This document shows positions 1 through 8,033 of a DNA stretch of 64,000 nucleotides, in pieces. The notes under the pieces are model-generated. The model was not told where the DNA came from. It ran no database searches and worked only from the letters and a program-made list of their open reading frames with translations. The translations under genes and the position numbers were made by a program. The DNA comes from Alphaproteobacteria bacterium (GTDB lineage Bacteria; Pseudomonadota; Alphaproteobacteria; Rhizobiales; JAJFHC01): positions 1 to 64,000 of the forward strand of contig JAJFHD010000120.1 in the NCBI GenBank assembly GCA_021775805.1, in the 5' to 3' direction. The first letter of the stretch is position 1; each line of letters begins with the position of its first letter.

Positions 1-1
1 T

Positions 2-1069
2 TCACTCGCCTTCGATCTTATAGAATTTCAGGAACACCGGCACCAGCAGGGCGATGAAGACGATCCGCAGCAGGTGCAGCGTCGCCACGTAGCCGACCGA
101 AAAACCCATGCCGAGCGCCACCAGGCTCATTTCCGTCAGGCCGCCCGGCGCATAGGCGATGATGCCGGCGTAAAGCTCGACACCGGTCAGCGCGCGCGCC
201 ACCAGCGCCACGCCCACGGTGACGCACAGCATGGCGGCGACGAAGCCCGAGGCGAGCAGCAGGGCCCGGACGATGGCGCCGCTCGAGGTACCCAGGAAGA
301 TCGTGCCGATCGAGACGCCGAGCACGATCTGGGCGGCGATCGCCAGTTCCGCCGGCAGGACCGACTCCGTCAGGCCGGTCAGGTGCAGCACGCTGGAGAC
401 GAACATCGGGCCGACGATGGTGGCACCCGGCACCCGCAACGCGCGCGCCAGCAGCCAGCCGGTGATGCCGGCGGCCGTCAGCACGGCCAGGTCCAGCGCC
501 GTGACGTCGATCAGGCGCATTTCCGTCGGCAGCACCGACGACAAGCCTTCGGCCCCGGTCAGAAGCCGGATGGCAAACGGCAGGGTGGCGACCACCAGCA
601 GGATCCGGGCGGCCTGGATCAGGGCGATGCGCCGGATGTCGACGCCCATGTCCTCGGCAAAGGCGGTCATGGTGAAGATGCCGCCCGGCGTTGCCGAGAA
701 CAGCGCTTCGCCGCGGGAGAAGTTGCCCATCTTTCGAAAGTAGACAAAGCCCACGAACGTGCACACGGCGATGTAGGGCACCAGCAGGGCAATCGAGATC
801 GTGATTTCGGGCAGGCGGTCGAGCAGTTCGGGCTTGAGCGTGCCGCCGAGCATGACGCCCAGCACGATGCGCATGGGATCGACCAGCCTCTTCGGGCGCG
901 CCAGCGGGATCCCCGCCATCACCGCCACCAGGCACGCCCCCATCGACCCCAGCATCCACGGCAGCGGCACATGGGCCCAGGCGGCGATGAAACCGCCCAC
1001 CGTGCCGACGGCAAGGCTTGCGGCAAACCATAGAACGTCCTTGTCCCAGCGGGCCGTCGCATCGCTCAT
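2..1069 (-). CDS. AbrB-family integral membrane protein (Gneg_AbrB_dup type)
   Basis: A 355-residue protein made almost entirely of hydrophobic segments, laid out as two similar halves. The signature of the duplicated AbrB membrane family is visible near the N-terminus (PLPWMLGSMGA, then IVLGVMLGGTLKPELL) and recurs in the second half (PGATIVGPMFVSS, GVSIGTIFLG). Family members are often labelled ammonia monooxygenase or AbrB transcriptional regulator, but this is a polytopic membrane protein with no DNA-binding domain. The transport substrate is unknown. The stop codon is at the left edge (positions 2-4), so the gene is complete. The ATG at 1069 is the first in frame, and the residues before the first membrane segment form a short charged leader. 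It diverges from the FAD oxidoreductase across a 377-bp spacer. Confidence 0.88.
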   Translation of the reverse strand: MSDATARWDKDVLWFAASLAVGTVGGFIAAWAHVPLPWMLGSMGACLVAVMAGIPLARPKRLVDPMRIVLGVMLGGTLKPELLDRLPEITISIALLVPYIAVCTFVGFVYFRKMGNFSRGEALFSATPGGIFTMTAFAEDMGVDIRRIALIQAARILLVVATLPFAIRLLTGAEGLSSVLPTEMRLIDVTALDLAVLTAAGITGWLLARALRVPGATIVGPMFVSSVLHLTGLTESVLPAELAIAAQIVLGVSIGTIFLGTSSGAIVRALLLASGFVAAMLCVTVGVALVARALTGVELYAGIIAYAPGGLTEMSLVALGMGFSVGYVATLHLLRIVFIALLVPVFLKFYKIEGE

Positions 1070-1446
1070 GGTGGTTGGGTCTCCCGGGGAGGGGTGGTGG
1101 TCACGACTCGCCCGATCATACCCGCTGAGGCGGCTTGGGGAAGGGGGTGCGCGTTATGGGCAGGGTGCAACAATGTCGCGCCGTCGGGTCTCACCAGGCC
1201 GGCGGCAGAAGCGCGCGGCGGGGCGGTGATGCAGCGTTTGCGCGTCAAACAAAACCGATCCCCGGCCCCCGCGCCGGGGTCCACTCGAGGACGCCGCGTT
1301 TGTGGGCCTGCGCGTGGGTCCCGGCGCAAGGCCGGGAAACGGGTTGTTGTGCCCAGGAGTGGCACGACCATCTTCTGAAGTGCGGCGCAGGACGTCTTCC
1401 GTGTCGGAGCACGGCGCAACAGCTTCGCAGGCCTCGATTTTGGTGT
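1070..1446. other. Spacer between divergent genes, holding one palindromic repeat
   Basis: This 377-bp stretch separates the membrane protein from the FAD oxidoreductase. Apart from the palindromic repeat at 1259-1337 I see no convincing gene. The open frames here are GC-driven and have no ribosome binding site. It must contain the promoters of both flanking genes, but no clear -35/-10 pair stands out. Confidence 0.6.
1259..1337 (+). repeat. Palindromic intergenic repeat, family 1, copy 1
   Basis: A 79-bp element with imperfect terminal inverted repeats: the left end TCCCCGGCCCCCGCGCCGGG pairs with the reverse complement of the right end GTCCCGGCGCAAGGCCGGGA. The same element lies in the same orientation at 2775-2854, about 85 percent identical by eye. 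It resembles the REP/BIME-type elements of alphaproteobacterial intergenic DNA. RNA from it would fold into a strong hairpin. Confidence 0.8.
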
Positions 1447-2745
1447 ATGGCTTGGTCCATGGCCTATCCCGATACCTACTATGCCCGCACCATCGCCCCG
1501 GCGCCCGAACGCACAAAGCTCGACGGCGGCCTGCGCACGGAAATCTGCGTTGTCGGTGCAGGCCTCGCCGGTCTGACGACGGCGCTGGAACTGGCCCGCG
1601 CCGGGCGTACCGTGGTGCTGGTCGAGGCCGACCGGATCGCCTGGGGCGCGTCGGGGCGCAACGGCGGGTTTGTCTCGTCGGGCTATGCCTGCTCCATGGC
1701 TAGTGTTGCCGCCAGGGCCGGCCCCGACCACGCCCGCGCGCTGTTCGATCTCTCCGTCGACGGCGTCGAGTATGTGCGCGGGACCATCGCTGCCCTCGGA
1801 CTGGCGGACGCGCAGATCAGCGAGGCCGGATGTCTTGGCGTCATCCGCTACGACGACCGCGATGCCATGCTGCGCCAGCGCGACGCGGCGCTTGCAGACT
1901 ATGGCGAGACGCTGGAATACTGGCCGCAGGACCGGATCGCGCGGAGCCTCTCCAGCACCTGCTACCATCACGGCCTGTTCGACGCCCGCGCCTTCCAGTT
2001 CCACCCGCTCAACTATGCCCTGGGGCTGGCGGCCGAGTTCGAACGCCTCGGCGGCCTTGTTTTCGAGAAGACGGCCGTGCGCTCGGTGGAGTCCGGAACG
2101 CGGCCCCTCAAGGTGATCGCCGATGGCGGCACGGTCACGGCCGACCATGTGGTTATCGCCTGCGGCGGCTATACCGGACCGCAGTTTAAAACCCTCAGCC
2201 GCGCCATCCTGCCGGTCGCCACCTATGTCATGCTCACCGAACCATTGGGCGACCGGCTGCACGAAGCCATCCGCACCGAGGCGGCGATTTTCGACGACCG
2301 CTGGGCTGCCGACTATTACCGCGTGGTCGACGGCGACCGCGTCCTGTGGGGCGGCCATATCACGACGGCGACACGCGAACCGCGGCGTCTGGCGGACCGG
2401 CTTTACCGCGACATGGTTGCCGTCTACCCGCAGCTTGAGGGGGCAAGGGTCGAGGCCGCCTGGTCGGGCCTGATGTCCTATGCGCTCCACCGCATGCCGC
2501 AGATCGGCCGGTCGCCCGACGGCCTCTGGTACGCGCAAGCCTTCGGCGGCCACGGCATGAACACCACCGCCGTGGCCGGCCAACTGATCGCCGGTGCCAT
2601 CGCTGCGGGCGACGATCGCTGGCGCCTGTTCGAACCGTTCGGCCTCGACCGGACCTGGGGCGGCCTAGGCCGCACCGGCGTCCAGGCCACCTACTGGACC
2701 TACCGCGTGCGCGACTGGTGGCAGGAGCGCGGGGCAGGGCAGTGA
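1447..2745 (+). CDS. FAD-dependent amine-type oxidoreductase (PuuB-like, DAO family)
   Basis: A 432-residue flavoprotein of the D-amino-acid-oxidase fold. The dinucleotide-binding motif GAGLAG is at about residues 37-42, followed by an acidic strand end (VLVEAD) and the SGRNGGFV segment typical of gamma-glutamylputrescine oxidoreductase-like enzymes. The C-terminal FAD segment GGHGMNTTAVAGQLIAGAI is intact. Family members oxidise secondary amines or gamma-glutamylated polyamines with release of hydrogen peroxide. The substrate here cannot be read from sequence, and no puuA, puuC or puuD-type polyamine genes are adjacent. The start is uncertain: ATG 1447 or ATG 1459, neither with a strong ribosome binding site. 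In-frame sequence continues upstream through the repeat but is not expected to be coding. The gene is flanked on both sides by copies of the same palindromic repeat. Confidence 0.87.
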   Translation: MAWSMAYPDTYYARTIAPAPERTKLDGGLRTEICVVGAGLAGLTTALELARAGRTVVLVEADRIAWGASGRNGGFVSSGYACSMASVAARAGPDHARALFDLSVDGVEYVRGTIAALGLADAQISEAGCLGVIRYDDRDAMLRQRDAALADYGETLEYWPQDRIARSLSSTCYHHGLFDARAFQFHPLNYALGLAAEFERLGGLVFEKTAVRSVESGTRPLKVIADGGTVTADHVVIACGGYTGPQFKTLSRAILPVATYVMLTEPLGDRLHEAIRTEAAIFDDRWAADYYRVVDGDRVLWGGHITTATREPRRLADRLYRDMVAVYPQLEGARVEAAWSGLMSYALHRMPQIGRSPDGLWYAQAFGGHGMNTTAVAGQLIAGAIAAGDDRWRLFEPFGLDRTWGGLGRTGVQATYWTYRVRDWWQERGAGQ

Positions 2746-2774
2746 TGCCAAGTTAATCAATCAAGCGAAACCGT

Positions 2775-2854
2775 TCCCCGGCCCCCGCGCCGGGGCCCAC
2801 TCCAGGTCGCTGCAATTGTGGGTCTGCGAGTGGGTCCCGGCGCCGGAGCCGGGA
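2775..2854 (+). repeat. Palindromic intergenic repeat, family 1, copy 2
   Basis: An 80-bp element matching 1259-1337 in the same orientation. Both begin TCCCCGGCCCCCGCGCCGGG and end with GTGGGTCCCGGCG followed by a GCCGGGA terminus. It sits between two convergent genes (FAD oxidoreductase and class II aldolase), where a stable hairpin could end transcription from both sides. The remainder of the 199-bp gap shows no gene. Confidence 0.8.
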
Positions 2855-2944
2855 AACGCACTGTTGCAACAGCGCGTGTCACACATGGAGCAGTGCTCTT
2901 CGGATCAGCGCCCCGAATGACTCCAAATGATATCGCAACGCCCG

Positions 2945-3709
2945 CTATTCCTTGTAGTCGCCACCCGCCCGGTCGAGCATGCGGATCAGGCCCGGCCACT
3001 CCGTCTCGCCGTTGTAGTTGTAGTGTTCCGACTTGCCCATCTGGTCCTGGTAGCGCGCCACCTTCTGCGCATCCATCAGGTGAAGCTCCCGGCCCATCGA
3101 CAGGGTCTTGATCTGGGTCGAGCAGGTCTGCCTCAAAAAGTAGGCGCGGAAGAAGGCGGCCGCCGCCGTCTCGCCCAGCGCATAGTAGCCGTGGTTGCGG
3201 CTGATCAGGATCTGGTTGTCGGCGAGCCTGTCGACGAAGTGGGCCGCGAAAGCATCGTCCTCGTCGAACTCGTATTCGATGTAACCTGTAATGTGGTCGA
3301 GATAGATGGCCGGCTGGTTGAGCGGTATGAGGCCCTCTTCGATGGACCCCACCGCCATCACTTCCTCTTCATGGCCGTGGATGAAGAAATTCACCTCGGG
3401 CCGTGACCCGAAAATCCATTTGTTCAGATTCTGCGCCCCGTCGTTGAGCCACGGCACGTCCGGGTCAACCGGGCGGCCGTCGGCGTCGATCTTCACGAAG
3501 TCCGACGCCCGCGCCTCTTCCCAGAACAACCCGTAGGGGTGGGTCAGCGTGCAGTCCGGCTGATCGGGAACCCGCGCGGCAATGGCGCCGTTGGCCAGGT
3601 CCGACATGCCGTAATGGGCAACCAGCCGGTAGAGTGCGGCCAGGTCGACGCGGGCGGCCCACTCGGCATCGCTGCATGTGGCTTGGGTCTCGATCGGTGT
3701 AATGGTCAT
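2945..3709 (-). CDS. Class II aldolase/adducin family protein
   Basis: A 254-residue protein with the zinc-site pattern of class II aldolases: HGHEE (His111, His113) and RNHGYYALG (His173) correspond to the three His ligands of fuculose-phosphate aldolase. The family performs retro-aldol cleavage or decarboxylation of hydroxylated carbon chains; adducin-like members have no known activity. ATG 3709 has a well placed GAGGAAG ribosome binding site. An alternative ATG at 3727 overlaps the stop of the upstream dioxygenase, so the two genes are translationally close and almost certainly one operon. The pairing with a carbon hydroxylase suggests that the hydroxylated product may be the aldolase substrate. 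That is inference. Confidence 0.88.
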   Translation of the reverse strand: MTITPIETQATCSDAEWAARVDLAALYRLVAHYGMSDLANGAIAARVPDQPDCTLTHPYGLFWEEARASDFVKIDADGRPVDPDVPWLNDGAQNLNKWIFGSRPEVNFFIHGHEEEVMAVGSIEEGLIPLNQPAIYLDHITGYIEYEFDEDDAFAAHFVDRLADNQILISRNHGYYALGETAAAAFFRAYFLRQTCSTQIKTLSMGRELHLMDAQKVARYQDQMGKSEHYNYNGETEWPGLIRMLDRAGGDYKE

Positions 3710-3723
3710 GGTCTTCCTCGCTG

Positions 3724-4935
3724 TCATTCTGCGGCCTGAGCGCCGGATTGGCCGGCCAGGTGCCGTTTGAGGGTTCGGATGCAGGAGTAAAGATCGTCCC
3801 GGTCCGAATAGATGCCTTCGATGAACCGCGCACCGCCTTTGGCATCGTAGCCCTTGCGGCCATGCAGGACGCGGCGGTTGTCGAACGCGAGCAGGTCGCC
3901 GGGGCGGTAGCGGAAGACCATCTGGTAGCGCTGACCTTGCGCCCGCCTGGCAAACGCCCGGAACGAGCGGTAGGCGCGGTCCTGTTCCTCGATGGGTGCA
4001 ATCAACGGCGCGCGCAACCACGGGACGTAGCGAATGCCGGTCACCCGTTGTGCGGCGTCGACTTCGATGACCGGCCCGCTGGCGCGGTAGCTGCTGGACC
4101 TCGACCGGTTGTTGTATTCCCAGTCGACCTCGGTCAGGGCCTTGAAGTGGTCGGGTTCTGCCGTTTTCATGTCTTCGGCAATCCGGTAGCCGTCGGTGTA
4201 GATGCCTTCACCGCCCGTGGCCGAGTTCTCGCGGCAATAGAGAAACTGGAGGCCGTGCGGGCATTCGCGCGTCGGCATGTCGGCATGCTGCAGCAGGGGT
4301 GCGGACGTGAATGCGTTTGAGTCCGGATCGTCCTTGATTTCGAGGGTGTACGAGCGCCCGAAATTGGACTCCCGCACCGTGCCGATCCGGCAGACGACGT
4401 CCTCCAGAAGGCCGTCCTGTTGCGGCAGGTTTTCCAGCCGTGCGACACCGTAATCCCGCAACGCTTCGAGCCAGGCGAGGAATCTGTCAGGCGCGTCCAG
4501 CGCGGCCGGCCCGTCGAATGTCGGGGGCAGGGGCTGCTCGTCGCCGGTCCACAGAACGTGCATGGCGGTCGTCTCCCCCCGGCCGAACCAGCCGTGGGCC
4601 CTCAGCCAGCCCGGGTGGTAACGGCTCACGTGTCCGCCGTGAGACCAGGTCACGACAAGGGCGCCGGCCTCGTCCACGGCCACGTCCCGGGCCGCCAGGT
4701 CTTCGGGCAACGTCAGCGGCGACAGCACCGTCTCCCGCGACAGCGGATGAAGCGTGTCCTCGTCGGTGCTGTTCTCGCGCAGGAAGAAGGCGTGGTACCG
4801 GCTTTCCTTTCCGTCCGACCAGACGACGCAGACATGGCCGTCGGCAATCGATGACCCGGCGATCCGGTGCGTTACCGGCCAAATGTCGAAATCCGGTGTC
4901 ATGGGCAGTTCGGACAGTTCGGGCAGGTCTTGCAT
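3724..4935 (-). CDS. Gamma-butyrobetaine hydroxylase-like 2-oxoglutarate dioxygenase
   Basis: A 403-residue protein with the two-part architecture of gamma-butyrobetaine and trimethyllysine hydroxylases: an N-terminal GBBH-like domain (about residues 20-115) and a TauD/TfdA catalytic domain. The Fe(II) facial triad is visible as HAD (His217, Asp219) and His358 in RRVLHGR, with a downstream Arg (GGARFIEG) for 2-oxoglutarate. Such enzymes hydroxylate a carbon beta to a carboxylate in trimethylammonium amino acids. The N-terminal zinc cysteines of some homologues are not evident. ATG 4935 has a strong GAGGAG site. It runs divergently from an AraC/GlxA regulator and is followed by a class II aldolase. 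The substrate (butyrobetaine or another betaine) is not proven. Confidence 0.9.
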   Translation of the reverse strand: MQDLPELSELPMTPDFDIWPVTHRIAGSSIADGHVCVVWSDGKESRYHAFFLRENSTDEDTLHPLSRETVLSPLTLPEDLAARDVAVDEAGALVVTWSHGGHVSRYHPGWLRAHGWFGRGETTAMHVLWTGDEQPLPPTFDGPAALDAPDRFLAWLEALRDYGVARLENLPQQDGLLEDVVCRIGTVRESNFGRSYTLEIKDDPDSNAFTSAPLLQHADMPTRECPHGLQFLYCRENSATGGEGIYTDGYRIAEDMKTAEPDHFKALTEVDWEYNNRSRSSSYRASGPVIEVDAAQRVTGIRYVPWLRAPLIAPIEEQDRAYRSFRAFARRAQGQRYQMVFRYRPGDLLAFDNRRVLHGRKGYDAKGGARFIEGIYSDRDDLYSCIRTLKRHLAGQSGAQAAE

Positions 4936-5045
4936 CGAAATCTCCTCGGACAGAACCAGTCACCAGGAGCATAGCCCCGCAACGCAAAATAGTATTGACG
5001 TGAAAAAGCATTTTCTTGATGCTAATTGGCAGGAAGGTGAAGCAA
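4936..5045. promoter_or_regulatory. Divergent promoter region, dioxygenase operon and GlxA regulator
   Basis: This AT-richer 110-bp gap contains TTGACG (4995-5000), a reasonable -35 element reading toward the regulator, and a small inverted repeat GAAAA-AGCA-TTTTC at 5002-5015 that could be an operator. The ribosome binding sites of both flanking genes are clear. No boxes were tested. Confidence 0.45.
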
Positions 5046-5975
5046 ATGCATCAAATCGACATTGTGCTGGCCGACGGGTTCCCGATGCTGTCGCTGACGC
5101 TGATCACCGAACCCCTGCGGCTGGCCAACCGCGAAAGTCTCGAACAGGCCTATTCCTGGCGGTTTCTGTCGGAGAGCAAGGAGCCGGTCGTCTCTTCCAG
5201 CGGCTATCAGGTTCCGACGGCGCCGCTCGATGACACGCCCGGCGAGATCGTTCTCCTGCTGGCATCCTACCGGCCCGAGAAGTCGGTGACGCCGACGCTC
5301 GTCAACTGGCTCAGGGCGTGCGCCCGCCGGGGGTCTGTCATGGGCTGTGTCGATACCGGTGCCCTTATCTTTGCCAAGGCAGGCCTGCTGGCGAAACAGC
5401 CGGCGGCAGCCCACTTCGAGGCGATTGCGGGGTTCGCCCAGTCCTTCCCGCGCGAGATGTTCGTCGACCGGCTGTTCGATTTTTCGCCGCCGCGCTGCTC
5501 GAGTGCCGGTGGTGTTGCGACATTCGACATGACGCTGGCGATCATCCGTCACTTCGGCAGCACCCGTCTGGCGCGCCGGGTCGCCCAGATTCTCACCTAC
5601 ACGCCGTCGGAACACCGCGGCGAACAGGAACGGTTGCTCCCCGACCTGTCGCTGGGGCTGGTCAACCGCCACCTGGCGACCGCCGTCGAAATCATGAACG
5701 CAACACTCCAGACGCCGCTGCCGATTGCCGACATCGCCGAGCGCTGCGGCATCCCCCAATGGCACCTGGCGCGCCTGTGCAAGCGCCACCTCCACAAGAA
5801 CCCGTCGGCCTACTATCTCTCCCTGCGCCTGGCACGCGCCCGCAACCTGTTGCGCAATTCCCATCACCGGGTCGGCGAAATCGCCATGCTCTGCGGCTTC
5901 GAGAATCCGGAAACCTTCACCCGTGCCTACAAGCGCGAGCACGGCCGCCAGCCGTCCCAGGACCGGACCGGTTAA
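5046..5975 (+). CDS. GlxA-family AraC-type transcriptional regulator
   Basis: A 309-residue regulator with an N-terminal DJ-1/PfpI-like sensing domain (starts IDIVLADGFPMLSLTLITEPL) and a C-terminal AraC double helix-turn-helix (IADIAERCGIPQWHLARLCK, then VGEIAMLCGFENPETFTRAYK). This is the layout of CdhR/GbdR-type regulators of carnitine and betaine catabolism. The start at ATG 5046 is supported by GGAAGGTGA; a further ATG 30 bases upstream lies in the same frame. It is divergent from the butyrobetaine-hydroxylase-like operon, so it most likely controls it (inference). Its stop codon overlaps the stop of the convergent DinB gene by four bases. Confidence 0.9.
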   Translation: MHQIDIVLADGFPMLSLTLITEPLRLANRESLEQAYSWRFLSESKEPVVSSSGYQVPTAPLDDTPGEIVLLLASYRPEKSVTPTLVNWLRACARRGSVMGCVDTGALIFAKAGLLAKQPAAAHFEAIAGFAQSFPREMFVDRLFDFSPPRCSSAGGVATFDMTLAIIRHFGSTRLARRVAQILTYTPSEHRGEQERLLPDLSLGLVNRHLATAVEIMNATLQTPLPIADIAERCGIPQWHLARLCKRHLHKNPSAYYLSLRLARARNLLRNSHHRVGEIAMLCGFENPETFTRAYKREHGRQPSQDRTG

Positions 5976-6523
5976 GTCTCGGGAATATCCAACGCCGCCA
6001 GTTCATCGCGCCGGCGCGGCAGGTCTCCGCTCAGAAAAAACTCGTCGAGCTGAGGCGGGGCAACCGGTGTCGCGCTGAGCATGTCATGAACCTGGCCGCG
6101 ATGGTGGATCTGGTGAACGAACAGGTGGGACAGAATGTGGGCCACCGGATCGGCGTTTTCCACATCTTCGGTGTTTGTGAAACGCACCACGCGGGCCATG
6201 GACCGGTCGTCAAGGGCGTCACAGAACCTGACAAGGGCCTCGTCGACCGTGTGTTGAGCCTGACTGACCGATTTCAGGTCCTCGTAGGTTTCCTGATCAA
6301 GCGATTCCGCTTTCGTCAGGCGCGTGCCCCCAAGTCTGGCAACATAGAGCTGATCGACGGATGCGATGTGGGTGAGCGTTGCGTGGATGGTTCCGAAAAA
6401 ACTGGGGCGCTGCTTGTAATACTCATCCGGTTCGAGCTTCGAACACGCGGTATGGAGACGATGGTTGCTCCACAAGGCATTGCGGGCCATTGCCGCGAAT
6501 TGCTTTTGCAGGTCCAGTTCCAT
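5972..6523 (-). CDS. DinB-family putative metalloenzyme
   Basis: A 183-residue four-helix protein with the DinB/DUF664 pattern: a His in the second helix (TIHATLTHIASVDQLYV) and the C-terminal HLFVHQIHHRGQVHDML cluster that supplies metal ligands. Members are thiol-dependent transferases or stress-induced proteins; many have no known substrate. It lies 21 bp downstream of the 2-oxoglutarate oxygenase on the same strand and is probably co-transcribed. The ribosome binding site at ATG 6523 is weak. Confidence 0.85.
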   Translation of the reverse strand: MELDLQKQFAAMARNALWSNHRLHTACSKLEPDEYYKQRPSFFGTIHATLTHIASVDQLYVARLGGTRLTKAESLDQETYEDLKSVSQAQHTVDEALVRFCDALDDRSMARVVRFTNTEDVENADPVAHILSHLFVHQIHHRGQVHDMLSATPVAPPQLDEFFLSGDLPRRRDELAALDIPET

Positions 6524-6544
6524 GCTGTCAGACGCCGTCGGGTG

Positions 6545-7408
6545 TCACGCGCCCAACTGGATATCGACACCTGGAGACTTGTTCTTGCGCCGGGTCATCC
6601 AGCTCTTGAAGCGCTGATGTACCGGCAGTTTCTGCAACTCGAATGCGTTGAACGGAATCTCGACGACGAAATTGATGTAGCGGCGAACCCACTCTGTTTT
6701 CGGCCGCGGCGTCACACCGTGAATGCTGTCATCGGAGTTGACAAAGCCGACAAAGGTATTTGGCTCGTATGTAACCTTACCCCGTTCTTCGAGGTGCTCC
6801 ATGCTGGCATAGTGACCGGTAAACCCGCAATGACCGTTCTTGAACCGGTACAAAGTCAGGTCGCCGCCCGGCGTCGGGTCATTCTCCTGTTTCATGTAGA
6901 ACAGGCCGCTGAAGATCTTGTTGCGCCGGTCCACATGGGGCGTGCGCACGGAACTGGGGTGCTGGACAGGGCTGTTGATGACAAACAGCATGTCCAGGTT
7001 GATTTCCGCATCGCCGTCTTCGCCGCGGCGCTTGGTCCGCCACTCGTTCATCGGCCGGCCGATTTTCGGCTCCAACTGGGGAAACTTTGTGCGCAGGCTT
7101 TCTCCGAACACGGTGACGATATCCTGCCAGAACGCGTCCGACGTGTGGTAGCTGAAATACGCCTTGGCGTCGGTCGAAAACATGTCGTGGCTGAGAACAT
7201 CGGAAGCCGCGATGCGCACGGCCTGGTTGTTCTTGATTTCGGGCAGGTGCTTGAAAAAGACGTCGTCCGCGGGAAACATGTCCGTCATCCGCTGGTAGAC
7301 ATCGTCCGGATAGAGCGACTTGCGGACAATATGCGCATAGGGCTCATGGCTGACGTCGTCCGCCGAGCAATTTCCCAAAGCAGACCAGTTAACTTGTGAA
7401 GACATCAT
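6545..7408 (-). CDS. 2-oxoglutarate/Fe(II) oxygenase, prolyl-hydroxylase-like
   Basis: A 287-residue double-stranded beta-helix oxygenase. The metal triad reads PHVDRR (His158, Asp160) and DDSIHGV (His230), followed by RRYINFVVEI, whose Arg242/243 would bind 2-oxoglutarate. A GGDLTLYRF segment lies between them, as in prolyl-4-hydroxylase-like folds. The substrate is unknown. It could be a small molecule or a protein side chain. ATG 7408 or ATG 7405 is the start, with AGGTG upstream. The DinB gene follows after 21 bp. Confidence 0.82.
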   Translation of the reverse strand: MMSSQVNWSALGNCSADDVSHEPYAHIVRKSLYPDDVYQRMTDMFPADDVFFKHLPEIKNNQAVRIAASDVLSHDMFSTDAKAYFSYHTSDAFWQDIVTVFGESLRTKFPQLEPKIGRPMNEWRTKRRGEDGDAEINLDMLFVINSPVQHPSSVRTPHVDRRNKIFSGLFYMKQENDPTPGGDLTLYRFKNGHCGFTGHYASMEHLEERGKVTYEPNTFVGFVNSDDSIHGVTPRPKTEWVRRYINFVVEIPFNAFELQKLPVHQRFKSWMTRRKNKSPGVDIQLGA

Positions 7409-7632
7409 CGCACCTGTCGATAGATTTGAACCTGATCGCCCGCAAAAACCGAAACCGGCAATCGCCGCCGCTCTTGCCGGACGCGAATTTTCTGAAATGC
7501 GTATGCATCAACTATGGTCCGATGTCCAGAACCGGTCAATGGACGAAATGGCGCACAATATCCGATCCGGGAGGGGCGATTGTTGGCAGTCGCTTGGACG
7601 TGCAATCCCTGCAGGCCGGGGAGCGGTTTCGA

Positions 7633-7962
7633 TCACGTGGGCGAGGCATGGGGCGAAGAGGCCAATTTCAGAAACGTGCGTTCTTCGCGCAAGATAAAGC
7701 GCTGCTTTTGCGCAAATGCGTAGTTTTCCCGTCCCAGCGGATCGTCCGCCAACCGTGCCCGGTAAGCCTCATAGGCCGCCAGACTTTCAATGTTATAGAC
7801 GCCGTAGGCCAGTGTTGCCGAACCTTCGTGTGGCGCATAATAACCGATGAGGTCCGCCCCGCAACGGGGAATGGCCTGGCCCCAGTTTTGTGCGTAGGCA
7901 ACAAAGTCACTCTTCTTTGTGGGGTCGATCTCGTATTTGATGAAACACGTAATCATTGCCAT
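7633..7962 (-). CDS. NIPSNAP family protein
   Basis: A 109-residue alpha-beta barrel protein of the NIPSNAP family: it begins MAMITCFIKYEIDP and contains the characteristic GYYAPHEG and YEAYRARLADDP segments. Bacterial members are small cytoplasmic dimers of unsettled function. ATG 7962 has a GGAGA site directly upstream. In-frame sequence extends further upstream, but only by running through the palindromic operator region. It diverges from an ArsR-type regulator, the likely controller. Confidence 0.85.
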   Translation of the reverse strand: MAMITCFIKYEIDPTKKSDFVAYAQNWGQAIPRCGADLIGYYAPHEGSATLAYGVYNIESLAAYEAYRARLADDPLGRENYAFAQKQRFILREERTFLKLASSPHASPT

Positions 7963-7991
7963 TTCTCCGTTGTTTGAGGAGGGTACACGGT

Positions 7992-8032
7992 TACACGCTT
8001 GCGAAGCGTGTATGCTTCGATTAGGATCGAAG
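7992..8032. promoter_or_regulatory. Overlapping palindromes, probable ArsR-type operator
   Basis: Three inverted repeats overlap in 41 bp between the NIPSNAP gene and the ArsR-type regulator. They are TACACGCTT/AAGCGTGTA around GCG (7992-8012), CGAAGC/GCTTCG around six bases (8002-8019) and CTTCGAT/ATCGAAG around TAGG (8015-8032). The last ends one base before the regulator start codon, so bound repressor would cover its ribosome binding site. Confidence 0.75.
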
Positions 8033-8033
8033 T

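Noticed and set aside
1066..2583. A 505-codon open frame on the minus strand
   Set aside because: It is antisense to the FAD oxidoreductase and crosses a repeat. The translation has no recognisable motif.
5318..7399. A 693-codon open frame on the plus strand
   Set aside because: It runs opposite and out of frame to the GlxA regulator, DinB and 2-oxoglutarate oxygenase genes, all of which have clear family motifs. The composition is typical of antisense frames in GC-rich DNA.
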